This document shows positions 1-7,959 of a DNA stretch of 64,000 nt, piece after piece. The translations under genes and the position numbers were made by a program. Origin of the DNA: Micrococcales bacterium (GTDB lineage Bacteria; Actinomycetota; Actinomycetes; Actinomycetales; Dermatophilaceae); the NCBI GenBank assembly GCA_021287075.1, contig JAJTBD010000006.1, forward strand, positions 89,025 through 153,024. The letters run 5' to 3'. Positions within the stretch are counted from its first letter, which is position 1, and each line of letters opens with the position of its first letter. The notes beneath the pieces were generated by a model. The model saw only the letters and a program-made list of their open reading frames with translations. It was not told the DNA's origin and made no database searches.

Positions 1-1
1 G

Positions 2-2299
2 GAGGTCCGGCGCAGCGGGTCCCCTCGGCGCGGCCGGCGGCGGCCTGCCGGCCTGCGGGTCAGGGCGCGCCGCGCCCTCCCCGCACGTTTGCGCGACGCC
101 CTGCCCCGCCACACCCGCGCGCGAGTCCGCGTGATCGTGCTGGTCGCCGCGGTGACGGGGCTCGTCCTGCTGGCCTCGTGGGCCCAGGACGCGTCCCGCC
201 GGGCGGGGCCGGTCGGCGCCCTTGCCGAGCGTCGCGCGGTCGTCACCGCGACGCTGGTCGTGACCGCCGACCCCTACCGCCTCCGGGGCACCGCGTCCGC
301 GGAGCCGGGCTATCTCGTGCGGGCGCGCGTCATCGACGTCGAGAGCCGGGGTGCGCGATCCCGGGTCAACAGCCCGGTGACCGTCCGCGGCGACGACAGG
401 TGGGGCGGCGTGCGCTGGCACGAGACGGTGCGCGTCACCGGACGGCTGGCGCCACCACCGGAGGGCCGCCAGGAGATCGCGGTGCTGCGCCCCCGGGCCG
501 CGCCCACCAGCGTCGCCGCGCCCGGCCCCGTCTTCGCGTCGGCCGAGCACCTGCGGGCTGGCCTGCGCCGTGCGGTGGCCGACCAGCCCGCCGACTCCCG
601 CGGGCTGCTCCCGGCCCTGGTCATCGGTGACACCAGCCGTACTCCCGATGACCTCAACGACGCCATGCTTGCCACGGGTATGACACATCTGAATGCCGTC
701 TCGGGCAGCAATGTGGCGGTCGTGCTGGCGTCGGCGCTGGGCCTGGCCAGCGCCCTGGGCTGTCCGCGGCGACTGCGGCCGTGGGTGGCCGCGCTCGCGC
801 TGGCGTGGTTCGTGGTGCTCGCCCGCCCGGAGCCGAGCGTCATCCGCGCCGCCGCGATGGGCTCGATCGGCCTGCTCGGGATGAGTCGCTCGACCCGGGC
901 GGCCGGGCTGCCGGCGCTCGCGGGAGCCGTCGTCGTCCTGCTCGTGGTCGACCCCACGCTTGCCCGCAGCCATGGCTTCGCCCTCTCGACGCTCGCGACC
1001 CTGGGGCTGCTGCTCTTCGTCCGGCCCTGGGGCGCCGCCATCTCGGCGCGACTGCCCCGACGCCTCTCGGGATTCGGGCCGGCAATCGCGATACCCGTTG
1101 CGGCACAGGCGATGTGCGCACCGGTGGTCGTGCTGTTGCAGGGTTCGGTCAGCGTGGTCGGCGTCCTGGCCAACCTCCTCGCCGCGCCACTCGTCGCCCC
1201 GGCGACAGTCGTCGGCGTCGTCACCTCGCTCGTCGCAGTGGTCGCACCTGCGGTGGCGACGGTGACCGCCTGGCTCGGGGCGCTGCCCACCCTGGGGATC
1301 GCGTGGGTGGCCAGGTCGTGCGCCACGGTCCCCGGCGGCACTGCCCCCTGGCCCGATGGCGCCGCCGGCGCACTCCTGCTGACTGCCGTGACCCTCGCCG
1401 CGATCCTCACCGGCCAGTGGTGGGCCCATCAGGCGGCCCGTCATCCCGTGCTGGGCGTCGGGCTGGCCATGACGCTCATCGCGGCCCTGGCGCCCCCGGC
1501 CATCATCACGTGGCCACCACCGGGGTGGCAGGTCGTGCACTGCGATGTCGGCCAGGGCGACGCCGCGGTCCTGGCCACGGGCCGCCACTCCGCGGTGGTG
1601 GTCGATGTCGGCCCCGACCCGGCCGCGGTCGACCGCTGCCTGCGCCGCCTCGACATCGACCGGCTGGAGGCGGTGGTGCTCACCCACTTCCACGCCGACC
1701 ACGTCGAGGGCCTGCCGGGGGCGATCGCGGGGCGGCCCTGCGGGCAGATCCTGGCCACCCCCGTGCGCGAGCCCGCCTACCAGGTGGCGGAGGTGGAGCG
1801 CTGGGCCGGCGCACGCGGCATACCCCTGCGTGAGCTGCGCGGCGGGGACGAGCTGCGGTTCGGGTCGCTCGCGCTGTCGGTGTGGTGGCCGGAGCGGCGG
1901 ATCGCCGATGGCTCGGTGCCCAACAACGCGAGCGTCGTCGTCCGGGCCAGGGCGGGGCCGGCCGACGTGCTGCTGCTCGGGGACATCGAGCGCGAGGCGG
2001 GCCATGCCCTGCTCCTGCGGTCGCGGCGCGACCCTGCCCTGGCCGCCGCCATGCGCGAGGTCGATGTGGTCAAGACACCCCACCACGGATCGGCGAACCT
2101 GGACGAGGGCCTGATCACCCAGATCGGCGCCCCGTTGGCGGTGGTCAGCGTCGGGGCCGACAACGACTATGGGCACCCGTCCAGGCACCATCTCGCAGTC
2201 CTTGCCGCCGCGGGCTCCCGGGTGCTGCGCACCGACCGTCACGGTGACGTGGCGGTGGTGGCCAGGGGCGCGCAGGTCAGGGTGGTGACCAGCCGGTGA
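2..2299 (+). CDS. comEC: ComEC/Rec2-family DNA uptake channel (5' end outside window)
   Basis: Inner-membrane channel thought to carry single-stranded DNA into the cell during transformation. The frame is open from the first bases of the window, so the true start probably lies upstream; a TTG at 89 gives a 736-residue minimum, and residue numbers here count from it. A hydrophobic segment at about 14-30 is followed by the competence domain with the typical SGSN stretch near 205 and many membrane helices. The C-terminal third is a metallo-beta-lactamase-like domain with an HFHADH zinc motif near 532-537 and HHGS near 665. The first helices of the family seem to be missing, which fits a cut at the window edge. 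ComEA usually lies just upstream but is not in view. Family assignment is firm; whether the strain is transformable cannot be told. Confidence 0.9.
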   Translation, partial: EVRRSGSPRRGRRRPAGLRVRARRALPARLRDALPRHTRARVRVIVLVAAVTGLVLLASWAQDASRRAGPVGALAERRAVVTATLVVTADPYRLRGTASAEPGYLVRARVIDVESRGARSRVNSPVTVRGDDRWGGVRWHETVRVTGRLAPPPEGRQEIAVLRPRAAPTSVAAPGPVFASAEHLRAGLRRAVADQPADSRGLLPALVIGDTSRTPDDLNDAMLATGMTHLNAVSGSNVAVVLASALGLASALGCPRRLRPWVAALALAWFVVLARPEPSVIRAAAMGSIGLLGMSRSTRAAGLPALAGAVVVLLVVDPTLARSHGFALSTLATLGLLLFVRPWGAAISARLPRRLSGFGPAIAIPVAAQAMCAPVVVLLQGSVSVVGVLANLLAAPLVAPATVVGVVTSLVAVVAPAVATVTAWLGALPTLGIAWVARSCATVPGGTAPWPDGAAGALLLTAVTLAAILTGQWWAHQAARHPVLGVGLAMTLIAALAPPAIITWPPPGWQVVHCDVGQGDAAVLATGRHSAVVVDVGPDPAAVDRCLRRLDIDRLEAVVLTHFHADHVEGLPGAIAGRPCGQILATPVREPAYQVAEVERWAGARGIPLRELRGGDELRFGSLALSVWWPERRIADGSVPNNASVVVRARAGPADVLLLGDIEREAGHALLLRSRRDPALAAAMREVDVVKTPHHGSANLDEGLITQIGAPLAVVSVGADNDYGHPSRHHLAVLAAAGSRVLRTDRHGDVAVVARGAQVRVVTSR

Positions 2300-2340
2300 G
2301 GCCTCGCCGGTCGGTCGGCATCGTCCCGGCCGGGCTGGGG

Positions 2341-3258
2341 TCAGCCTGCCCGGACGCTCTCGGCGCTGCTGATCAGGGCCTCGATGGTGCAGGCCACCGG
2401 TGGGACCCGCATCAGGTCGGGGGTGGTCACGGCAAAGATGCGCCGGCTGGAGGCGGGCTCGACCGGGACGACCGAGACGTCATCGGTGCGCGCGGTCTGG
2501 AGGATGAGGTCGGGCACGAGCGCGACGCCCAGGCCCTCGGCGACCAGGCCGAGCACCGCGACATAGTCCTCGGTCTCGAAGTCCACCTCGGGGCCGAAGC
2601 CCGCCTGCTGGCACAGGTGCACGAGGTGGCCGCGGCAGCGCGGGCACCCGGCGATCCACCGCTCGGCCGACAGGTTGCGCATGTGGACCATCGGCGCCCC
2701 GGCGTACTGGTGGCCCGGCGGCACGACGAGCTTGACTGGGTCCTCCAGCAGCGGGTGGATGACCAGGCCCTCGAGGTCGGGGGACCTGCGGGTCAGGTCG
2801 GATCCCTCATAGGTGAAGGCGATCGCGATATCGCACTCACCGGAGCGGATCGCGGTCAGCGACTCGGGTGGCTCGGCCTCGGTCAGCCGGACGGCGACGT
2901 CGGGGGAGTCCTGCTTGACCTTGGCCAGGGCGCGCGGGACGAGGGTGGCGGAGGAGGAGGGGAAGGACATCAGGCGCACCCGGCCAGACCGCAGTCCGGC
3001 GATCGCGGCAACCTCCTCCTCGGCGGCGTCGATCGCCGCGAGCACGGTCCCCGCATGCCGAGCGAGGACCTGCCCCGCCTCGGTGAGGCGCACGGTGCGG
3101 CCCAGCCGCTCCACCAGGGCGGTGCCGGTGCGCTGCTCCATCCTGCGGACCATCTGGGAGATCGCCGGCTGGGAGTAGCCCAGGGCGACGGCCGCATTGG
3201 TGAAACTCCCCTCGTCGGCGATCGCCTTGATCACTCGCATACCAGCAGCATCGATCAT
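2341..3258 (-). CDS. LysR-family transcriptional regulator
   Basis: A 305-residue DNA-binding regulator. The N-terminal winged helix-turn-helix spans about residues 5-64 (GSFTNAAVALGYSQPAISQM is the HTH). It is followed by the substrate-binding-like effector domain, about 90-300. A cysteine cluster (CPRCRG, then a further Cys) lies in the effector domain, and whether it senses redox or metal is unknown. The ATG at 3258 is well placed relative to the HTH. The gene diverges from the sirtuin gene, and the short gap holds an inverted repeat typical of LysR autoregulation. Effector and regulon cannot be read from the sequence. The neighbouring sirtuin is the only obvious candidate target. Confidence 0.88.
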   Translation of the reverse strand: MIDAAGMRVIKAIADEGSFTNAAVALGYSQPAISQMVRRMEQRTGTALVERLGRTVRLTEAGQVLARHAGTVLAAIDAAEEEVAAIAGLRSGRVRLMSFPSSSATLVPRALAKVKQDSPDVAVRLTEAEPPESLTAIRSGECDIAIAFTYEGSDLTRRSPDLEGLVIHPLLEDPVKLVVPPGHQYAGAPMVHMRNLSAERWIAGCPRCRGHLVHLCQQAGFGPEVDFETEDYVAVLGLVAEGLGVALVPDLILQTARTDDVSVVPVEPASSRRIFAVTTPDLMRVPPVACTIEALISSAESVRAG

Positions 3259-3269
3259 GGCCCGATTCT

Positions 3270-3284
3270 ATAACGGGGCGTTAT
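3270..3284. promoter_or_regulatory. inverted repeat, probable LysR operator
   Basis: ATAACG-GGG-CGTTAT is a perfect 6-bp inverted repeat with a 3-base centre. It lies 11 bp upstream of the lysR start codon, and another CGTTAT half-site lies at 3295-3300. AT-rich dyads stand out in this GC-rich DNA. LysR proteins usually bind such sites beside their own gene and control the divergent gene. Binding is inferred. Confidence 0.5.
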
Positions 3285-3350
3285 CCGCTGGTGCCGTTAT
3301 GGCGAGCCCGGTTCCACCCGTGCCCAGCCCGCCCGAGAGTGAGAACTACA

Positions 3351-4217
3351 GTGGCGGCCGTGCACCACGCGGACGAGCCCGAGGACCTGGCGGATCTGCT
3401 CCACGACGGAGCGGCGCTCGTCCTCAGCGGGGCCGGGCTCTCGACCGAGTCGGGCATCCCCGACTATCGGGGCCCCGACGGGCGCCGGCGGGTGACTCCC
3501 ATGCACTTCTCGGAGTTCCGGGGCGCGAGCGCCGCCCGGCAGCGCTACTGGGCCCGCAGCTTCATCGGGTGGCAGCGCTTCACCCGCGCCGAGCCCAACG
3601 CCGGGCACCGGGCGGTGGCCGGGCTCGAGAGCCGGGGGCTGCTGCACGGCATCATCACCCAGAACGTCGACGGCCTGCACCAGCAGGCCGGTGCCCGCGC
3701 GGTCGTCGAGCTGCACGGCTCCCTGGCGCGGGTGGTCTGCCTGGGCTGCGGGGACCGCACCGACCGGGAGGCGCTGCAGCGGCGGATGACCGGAGCCAAC
3801 GCCGGCTTCGAGCAGCACGTGCAGGCGTTGGCCGCGGACGGGTCCCAGGTCAGCAGCCAGATCCGCCCCGACGGTGACATCGTGCTGCCGGACGAGGCGA
3901 TCAAGGCCTTCAGCGTGCCGCGGTGTGTGCGCTGCGCCAGCGACCTGCTCAAGCCCGATGTCGTCTTCTTCGGCGAGAGCGTCCCCAGTGAGCGGGTCGA
4001 GCAGTGCTTCGACCTGGTCGAGGGGGCCCGCTCACTCGTGGTCCTCGGCTCGTCACTGGCGGTGATGAGCGGCTTCCGCTTCGTGCGGCGGGGGGCCGCA
4101 CGCGGCATACCGATCGCCATCGCCACGGCCAGCGAGACCCGCGGCGACCCCCTGGCGAGCCTGCGCCTGCACGGGCCGCTCGGTCAGACGCTCGAGCGCG
4201 TCGTCGCGTCGCTGTGA
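3351..4217 (+). CDS. SIR2-family NAD-dependent protein deacylase (sirtuin)
   Basis: Predicted cytoplasmic enzyme that removes acyl groups from protein lysines, consuming NAD and releasing nicotinamide; 288 residues. The NAD-binding motif GAGLSTESGIPDYRG lies near residues 27-42. TQNVDGLH is near 103-110, and the catalytic His sits in ELHGS near 121. Two CxxC pairs (CLGC near 130 and CVRC near 193) form the zinc site. An insertion of about 55 residues separates the two zinc pairs, more than in the shortest members. I chose the GTG at 3351 because an upstream GTG at 3291 would overlap the LysR operator and add a poorly conserved arginine-rich leader; GTG 3360 is also possible. It ends at a strong hairpin shared with convergent lexA. 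Confidence 0.88.
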   Translation: MAAVHHADEPEDLADLLHDGAALVLSGAGLSTESGIPDYRGPDGRRRVTPMHFSEFRGASAARQRYWARSFIGWQRFTRAEPNAGHRAVAGLESRGLLHGIITQNVDGLHQQAGARAVVELHGSLARVVCLGCGDRTDREALQRRMTGANAGFEQHVQALAADGSQVSSQIRPDGDIVLPDEAIKAFSVPRCVRCASDLLKPDVVFFGESVPSERVEQCFDLVEGARSLVVLGSSLAVMSGFRFVRRGAARGIPIAIATASETRGDPLASLRLHGPLGQTLERVVASL

Positions 4218-4223
4218 CCCAAA

Positions 4224-4258
4224 AGCCCTGTGCCCCAAGGAGTCTGGGGCACAGGGCT
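4224..4258 (-). terminator. intrinsic terminator for lexA, bidirectional hairpin
   Basis: A 13-bp perfect stem (AGCCCTGTGCCCC and its complement) closes a 9-base loop between the convergent sirtuin and lexA genes. Read on the minus strand the stem is followed by TTTT, so it is a canonical terminator for lexA. On the plus strand it lacks a U-tract but may still stop sirtuin transcripts. Confidence 0.75.
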
Positions 4259-4275
4259 GGGAGTGTGGCGGAGGC

Positions 4276-5025
4276 TCAGACGCGGCGCAGCACCGCGGTG
4301 ACCTTGCCGAGGATGGTGGCGTGGTCGCCGTCGATCGGCTCGAACGCGGGGTTGTGGGGGAGCAGCCAGACGTGGCCGTCCTTGCGCTTGAAGGTCTTGA
4401 CCGTGGCCTCGTTGTCGAGCATGGCGGCCACGATGTCGCCGTTGTCGGCCGTCGGCTGCTGGCGCACGACCACCCAGTCGCCGTCGCAGATGGCAGCCTC
4501 GACCATCGAGTCGCCGACGACCTTGAGCAGGAAGAGCTGGCCCTCGCCGACGATCTGACGGGGGAGCGGGAAGACCTCCTCGACGCTCTCCTCGGCGGTG
4601 ATCGGGACACCCGCGGCGATTTGGCCGAGCACCGGGACGTATGCCGCGGTGGGGCGCTCGTCGCCCATGCCGGTCTCGTCGTGGGTCACGTCGGGGTCGT
4701 AGTGCGAGGCGCCGCCGCGGTAGCCCCGCATGTCGGTGGGCGCGTCAGGGGAGACGACCTCGATCGCGCGCGGACGGTGCGGGTCGCGGCGCAGGTAGCC
4801 CTTGCGCTCGAGCGTGGAGAGCTGGTGGGCGACCGAGCTGGGGGAGGTCAGGCCGACCGCCTCGCCGATCTCACGCAGGCTCGGCGGGTATCCGCGCCGG
4901 TCGACCGAGTTGCGGATGACCTCCAGGACCCGCCGCTGGCGCACGGTGAGCTCGCCGCCTGTGGCCTCCCGCTCGGGGAGCTGGTGGACGGTGGCGTCGT
5001 CGGCGCTGGGGCGCTGGTCGGACAT
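4276..5025 (-). CDS. lexA: LexA, SOS-response repressor and self-cleaving protease
   Basis: Represses DNA-damage genes until RecA filaments trigger its autocleavage. From the chosen start it has 249 residues: a winged helix DNA-binding domain at about 26-82, a linker, and a peptidase S24 domain. The Ala-Gly cleavage site is at 138-139 (QIAAGVP), the catalytic Ser is 173 (GDSM) and the Lys is 210 (ATVKTF). All are present, so the protein should be active. I placed the start at 5025 because GAAGGG then sits 6 bases upstream; the ATG at 5031 almost touches that site. Its promoter overlaps LexA boxes, giving autorepression. The divergent LysM gene shares the operator region. Confidence 0.96.
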   Translation of the reverse strand: MSDQRPSADDATVHQLPEREATGGELTVRQRRVLEVIRNSVDRRGYPPSLREIGEAVGLTSPSSVAHQLSTLERKGYLRRDPHRPRAIEVVSPDAPTDMRGYRGGASHYDPDVTHDETGMGDERPTAAYVPVLGQIAAGVPITAEESVEEVFPLPRQIVGEGQLFLLKVVGDSMVEAAICDGDWVVVRQQPTADNGDIVAAMLDNEATVKTFKRKDGHVWLLPHNPAFEPIDGDHATILGKVTAVLRRV

Positions 5026-5077
5026 GCTCATCCCTTCGGCTGTCGGTGCCCTCTGATTGGCTTCCCGTCGTGAGCAC

Positions 5078-5106
5078 AGCCTATGGAGTTCGAACACAGG
5101 TTTCAA
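5078..5106 (-). promoter_or_regulatory. lexA promoter
   Basis: On the minus strand TTGAAA (5101-5106) and TAGGCT (5078-5083) are separated by exactly 17 bases. A LexA box at 5090-5105 fills the spacer and touches the -35 element, as expected for an autorepressed promoter. Positions are read by eye; the start site is inferred to lie near 5071. Confidence 0.6.
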
Positions 5107-5118
5107 ACACCTGTTCGA
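5090..5118. promoter_or_regulatory. two tandem LexA (SOS) boxes on the lexA side
   Basis: The actinobacterial SOS box is TCGAAC-N4-GTTCGA. Box 1, TCGAAC-ACAG-GTTTCA at 5090-5105, has a perfect left arm. Box 2, TCAAAC-ACCT-GTTCGA at 5103-5118, has a perfect right arm and one mismatch. They overlap by three bases and cover the lexA promoter. Confidence 0.75.
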
Positions 5119-5126
5119 TGCGCGTG

Positions 5127-5155
5127 TTGAATCCTTCGAACACCCGTGCTACAAA
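5127..5155 (+). promoter_or_regulatory. promoter of the LysM gene
   Basis: TTGAAT (5127-5132) and TACAAA (5150-5155) are 17 bases apart. This is the best -35/-10 pair on the plus strand of the gap. A TCGAAC half-box (5136-5141) lies in the spacer and two fuller SOS boxes follow immediately downstream, so LexA should repress it. Confidence 0.6.
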
Positions 5156-5187
5156 TCGTACAGACGTTCTATCGCACAGGCGTTCGA
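5136..5187. promoter_or_regulatory. LexA boxes on the LysM-gene side
   Basis: Three sites follow each other: TCGAAC at 5136-5141 with a weak right arm, TCGTAC-AGAC-GTTCTA at 5156-5171 with two mismatches, and TCGCAC-AGGC-GTTCGA at 5172-5187 with one mismatch. The last two abut head to tail with a 16-bp period. With the lexA-side boxes this makes four or five SOS sites within 100 bp. Confidence 0.65.
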
Positions 5188-5267
5188 TCGGGCCGGCAGC
5201 CGCCGGCCACACCGCCCGAGGCGATGGCGGTCGGGAGCAGCTCCCGGCCAGGAGGATGGAGGAGAGC

Positions 5268-5660
5268 ATGAGCGCAGCAGTCGCATGGGAGCCCAGCACC
5301 GGTCGTGGCCGGGCCGCACGTGCCCCGCGCCGCCACCTCGTGTCGGTCCCGACCGGGTCGCAGGCCCAGCAGGCGGCGCGCCGCGGCCGGCTGCACATCA
5401 CCCGCGCGGGCCGGCTGGCCGTGACGACCCTGGTCGCCGCAGCGCTGCTGGCCGTCGCCACCGCCGCCTTCGCCGTCGGCGGGCCGACCGTCGATCACAC
5501 CATCACCGTGCGACCGGGCCAGACGCTCTCCGAGATCGCCTCGGTCGAGCTGCCCGGCCTGCCCGTTGGCGATGCGGTTGCCCGCATCCAGATCGCCAAC
5601 GACCTGCCGGGTGCCCAGATCTCGGCCGGCCAGTCCCTCGACATCCCCGAGGTCGGCTGA
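5268..5660 (+). CDS. SOS-regulated LysM membrane protein, probable division inhibitor
   Basis: A 130-residue protein with a basic N-terminal cytoplasmic tail, one membrane helix at about 47-65, and an extracytoplasmic LysM domain at about 74-127 that should bind peptidoglycan. A small LysM membrane protein transcribed divergently from lexA is the arrangement of mycobacterial Rv2719c/ChiZ and is analogous to corynebacterial DivS. Those are SOS-induced proteins that hold back cell division. That role is inferred from position, domain content and the LexA boxes upstream. GGAGGA four bases before the ATG at 5268 supports this start; an in-frame ATG at 5256 would add four residues. No catalytic domain is visible, so wall hydrolysis is not predicted. 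Confidence 0.82.
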   Translation: MSAAVAWEPSTGRGRAARAPRRHLVSVPTGSQAQQAARRGRLHITRAGRLAVTTLVAAALLAVATAAFAVGGPTVDHTITVRPGQTLSEIASVELPGLPVGDAVARIQIANDLPGAQISAGQSLDIPEVG

Positions 5661-5674
5661 CCCGACGGTCTGCT

Positions 5675-7527
5675 CTAGCTCTGGGTGATGTCACTCACCT
5701 GGAGGGCGCCCGCCGACATCGCGATCGCCGTGGCCTGACCGCGTGAGGACGCGCCCAGCTTGGCCAGAATGCGCGAGACATGCACGTCGGCCGTGCGTGG
5801 CGAGATCTGGAGGCGGGCAGCGATCTCGCGGTTGCCGATCCCCGTCGCCAGCAGCTGGAGGACCTCATACTCCCGGCGGGTCAGACCCAGCGCCCGCTGG
5901 GCGGTCTCCGCCGGGGCGTTGCCGAGGGCCCGGCAGATCTCATAGTCCAGGCTCTCCAGGCTGCCGTAGTGGCGCTCGCGCACCAGTGCCGACCCGGCGC
6001 CGTAGGACGTCTGGGCGGCCGCCAGGTCGCCGCTGGCGATCGCGGCCCGGGCGTGCTCGAGATAGACATAGGTCGTCATCTCCTCCGGCCCCTCCGAGGC
6101 CGCGAAGGCGTGACGGGCCCGCTGCCACGCCTCCTCGGCCGTGCCGGAGAGACTGTCGAGCTCGGCCTCCAGCAGCAGGCGCCAGCGCCCCACGGCCGCG
6201 TCACACGCGGGCGCCACCTCGGTGCGCAGGGCAAGGAGGTCGGCGACGCGCGGGTCGTTGTGGGTCGCGCCGGCCGCGCGCAGTGCGCGTGCGGCCAGAC
6301 ACAGCAGCGGCCAGGCCTGGGCGGGCGCGGCGCCGGGCGCGGCCGCGGCGGCCTCGAGGCAGACCTCGGCGGCGTCACGGGCCTCGAGCGTGGCCAGGGC
6401 ATGCTCGGAGCGGGCGTGCTCCCACAGGGCCCGCATGGGGGCCGGCGGCGGGTTGTGGGCGACGGTCTGGGCCAGCCGGCGCAGGTGTGGCTCCGCATCC
6501 TCCGGCTTGCCCGCCACCAGCTGCATGCGGGCGCTGAGGTAGTCCAGTCGCATCCGGTCCCGGGCCCGCAGCTGCTGCCCGAGGATCATCGGCACCAGCG
6601 GCGTCTCCATGACCACCCGCCCGCGGGCGAAGAGCGACTCGACGGTGATGCAGGCCAGCTCGGCGCCGGCGAAGTCCGCGAGACCGTGCATGGAGCTGAA
6701 GGTCTGGCCCTCCACGCTGCTGGTGATCGCCTCGTCATAGGCGCCGACGCTCAGGAAGGTCCCGGACCGGCTCAGGAGATACCACACGAGCACGGCGGGG
6801 TGCTGGGTCGCGATCTCGTCCGCGAGCACCCGGCCGGCCGCATACTCCTCGGCCGCCAGGTCGGGGTCGGACAGGGCGAGGGCGTCGGCGTGGGTGATGC
6901 GGGCGGCGAGGCCGATCCATGGCTCCGCGTCGTCGGACAGCATGTCCAGGGCCTCGGCCGAGAGCCGGGCGGCGTCACCATGCAGGCCGAAGAAGACCAG
7001 CTCGGCGCACAGCATCGCCAGCAGCTCTGCCTTTGCGTCGCCCGCGGGCAGCTGGAGGACCGCGGCGATCGCCTCGACCACGACGCCCTCGCAGGCGGCC
7101 AGGTTGAGCTCGCGCAGGGCGGCCGAGTGCTCGATGAGGGCGGCCGCCCTGGTGAAGTCGTCCAGATCCTCGCCGCGCAGCACGTCCTCGGCCAGGGCGA
7201 CGGCCACCTCGCATGCCGGGCGATGCGGGCGAAGAAGCTCGTGCGCAGCTTGGCGGCGGCGAGGTTGCCCCCGAAGGCCGCGGCGACCTCGGGCATCTGG
7301 TCCCAGTCGCGCAGCGCGACCAGCATGATCTCCAGCGCACCGGCCGAGTCGTGCATATCCCCGTGGGCCTCCTGGGCCGCTCGCTGGACCCATGCGGCAT
7401 AGGAGCTGGCGTCCCCGCCCGCGCGGAAGTGGCGCGCGATCGTCCTGCTGTGACCTTCGGGCTCCAGGGCGGCCAGACTGCGGGCGAGTGTCAGGTGGGC
7501 CTCAAGCGTCGCGGGGTCGTGGGTCAC
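5675..7527 (-). pseudogene. large LuxR-family regulator, frameshifted
   Basis: Two minus-strand frames together encode one LuxR-type regulator. The N-terminal part starts at ATG 7527 (MTHDPATLEAH) and reads to about 7216. The rest of the protein then continues in another frame, beginning CEVAVALAED near 7213, and runs to the stop at 5675. Continuity requires one missing base (or two extra) near 7213-7218, beside CGGCATGC. The C-terminus is intact: a LuxR helix-turn-helix of about 60 residues (LTRREYEVLQLLATGIGNREIAARL) preceded by a long helical, TPR-like region. The N-terminal piece resembles the segment after the ATPase of large LuxR (LAL) proteins, but no P-loop ATPase is present. It may be a decayed gene, a sequencing error or, less likely, a programmed shift. 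Confidence 0.75.
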
Positions 7528-7637
7528 GCAGGCATTCTGCCTGCTCCGACTGGCGGCCGCCTGCGGGTCTCAGCCCCCTGCGGGCATTAACTGTTGAGTT
7601 ATCGATGCCGGAGGCGTTGGGCGATCGCCTGCCAGCT

Positions 7638-7677
7638 GGTCCTGCCGGGTCCTGCCCGGTCCTGCCCGGTCTTGCGG
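7638..7677. repeat. 10-bp tandem repeat, about four units
   Basis: GGTCCTGCCG, GGTCCTGCCC, GGTCCTGCCC and a diverged GGTCTTGCGG follow each other without spacers. The array lies between the broken LuxR gene and nrdR, directly before the 17-bp repeats. No reading frame of interest crosses it. Confidence 0.7.
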
Positions 7678-7679
7678 GC

Positions 7680-7742
7680 GCGTGTCGTGCCGCGTGTCGG
7701 GCGTGACACGCGGCACGACACGCACGACACGCGGCACGACAC
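7680..7742. repeat. three copies of a 17-bp repeat, two forming a long hairpin
   Basis: The 17-mer GACACGCGGCACGACAC occurs at 7705-7721 and 7726-7742 in direct orientation (21-bp period) and at 7682-7698 inverted. The inverted copy and the first direct copy can form a hairpin of about 19 bp with a 6-base loop (7699-7704). There is no U-tract. It lies about 220 bp upstream of the nrdR start and just upstream of the NrdR boxes. It could be a protein-binding array, a terminator for upstream transcripts, or a member of a dispersed palindrome family. Confidence 0.8.
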
Positions 7743-7784
7743 GCGCGGGGCTTGCCATCGTCGCCCACGTGGGTTTAACTAATC

Positions 7785-7831
7785 ACCACATCTAGTGGTT
7801 ACAGCGATGTGATTCGTACACATCTTGTGCA
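7785..7831 (+). promoter_or_regulatory. pair of NrdR boxes
   Basis: ACCACATCTAGTGGT (7785-7799) and TACACATCTTGTGCA (7817-7831) resemble the NrdR palindrome, with ACA and TGT-like arms around an AT-rich core. Their centres are 32 bp apart, about three helical turns, which is the known spacing for NrdR box pairs. They lie upstream of nrdR-nrdJ, so the repressor should control its own operon. Confidence 0.75.
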
Positions 7832-7845
7832 CAGCAGATGTCCTG

Positions 7846-7888
7846 TTACCCACAGACTGTCCCCAGCCCATCCCCAGCCCTGTCCACA
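7846..7888 (+). promoter_or_regulatory. two DnaA-box-like sequences
   Basis: TTACCCACA (7846-7854) differs by one base from TTATCCACA. CTGTCCACA (7880-7888) fits the relaxed actinomycete DnaA box. They lie between the NrdR boxes and the nrdR start codon. DnaA control of ribonucleotide reductase genes is known in other bacteria; here it is only a suggestion. Confidence 0.3.
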
Positions 7889-7959
7889 GCCGGGCTGGGT
7901 GCGGCGTGCCTGCACGCGGCATACCGCAGCCCCGCGCATCGCGACCAGGAGGAGAAGAC

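Noticed and set aside
7680..7742. CRISPR-like repeat array
   Set aside because: Only three copies, one inverted, with spacers of 4-6 bases and no cas genes nearby.
7502..7768. Small Cys/Arg-rich protein on the minus strand
   Set aside because: It is simply the translation of the 10-bp and 17-bp repeats; no ribosome site or conserved pattern.
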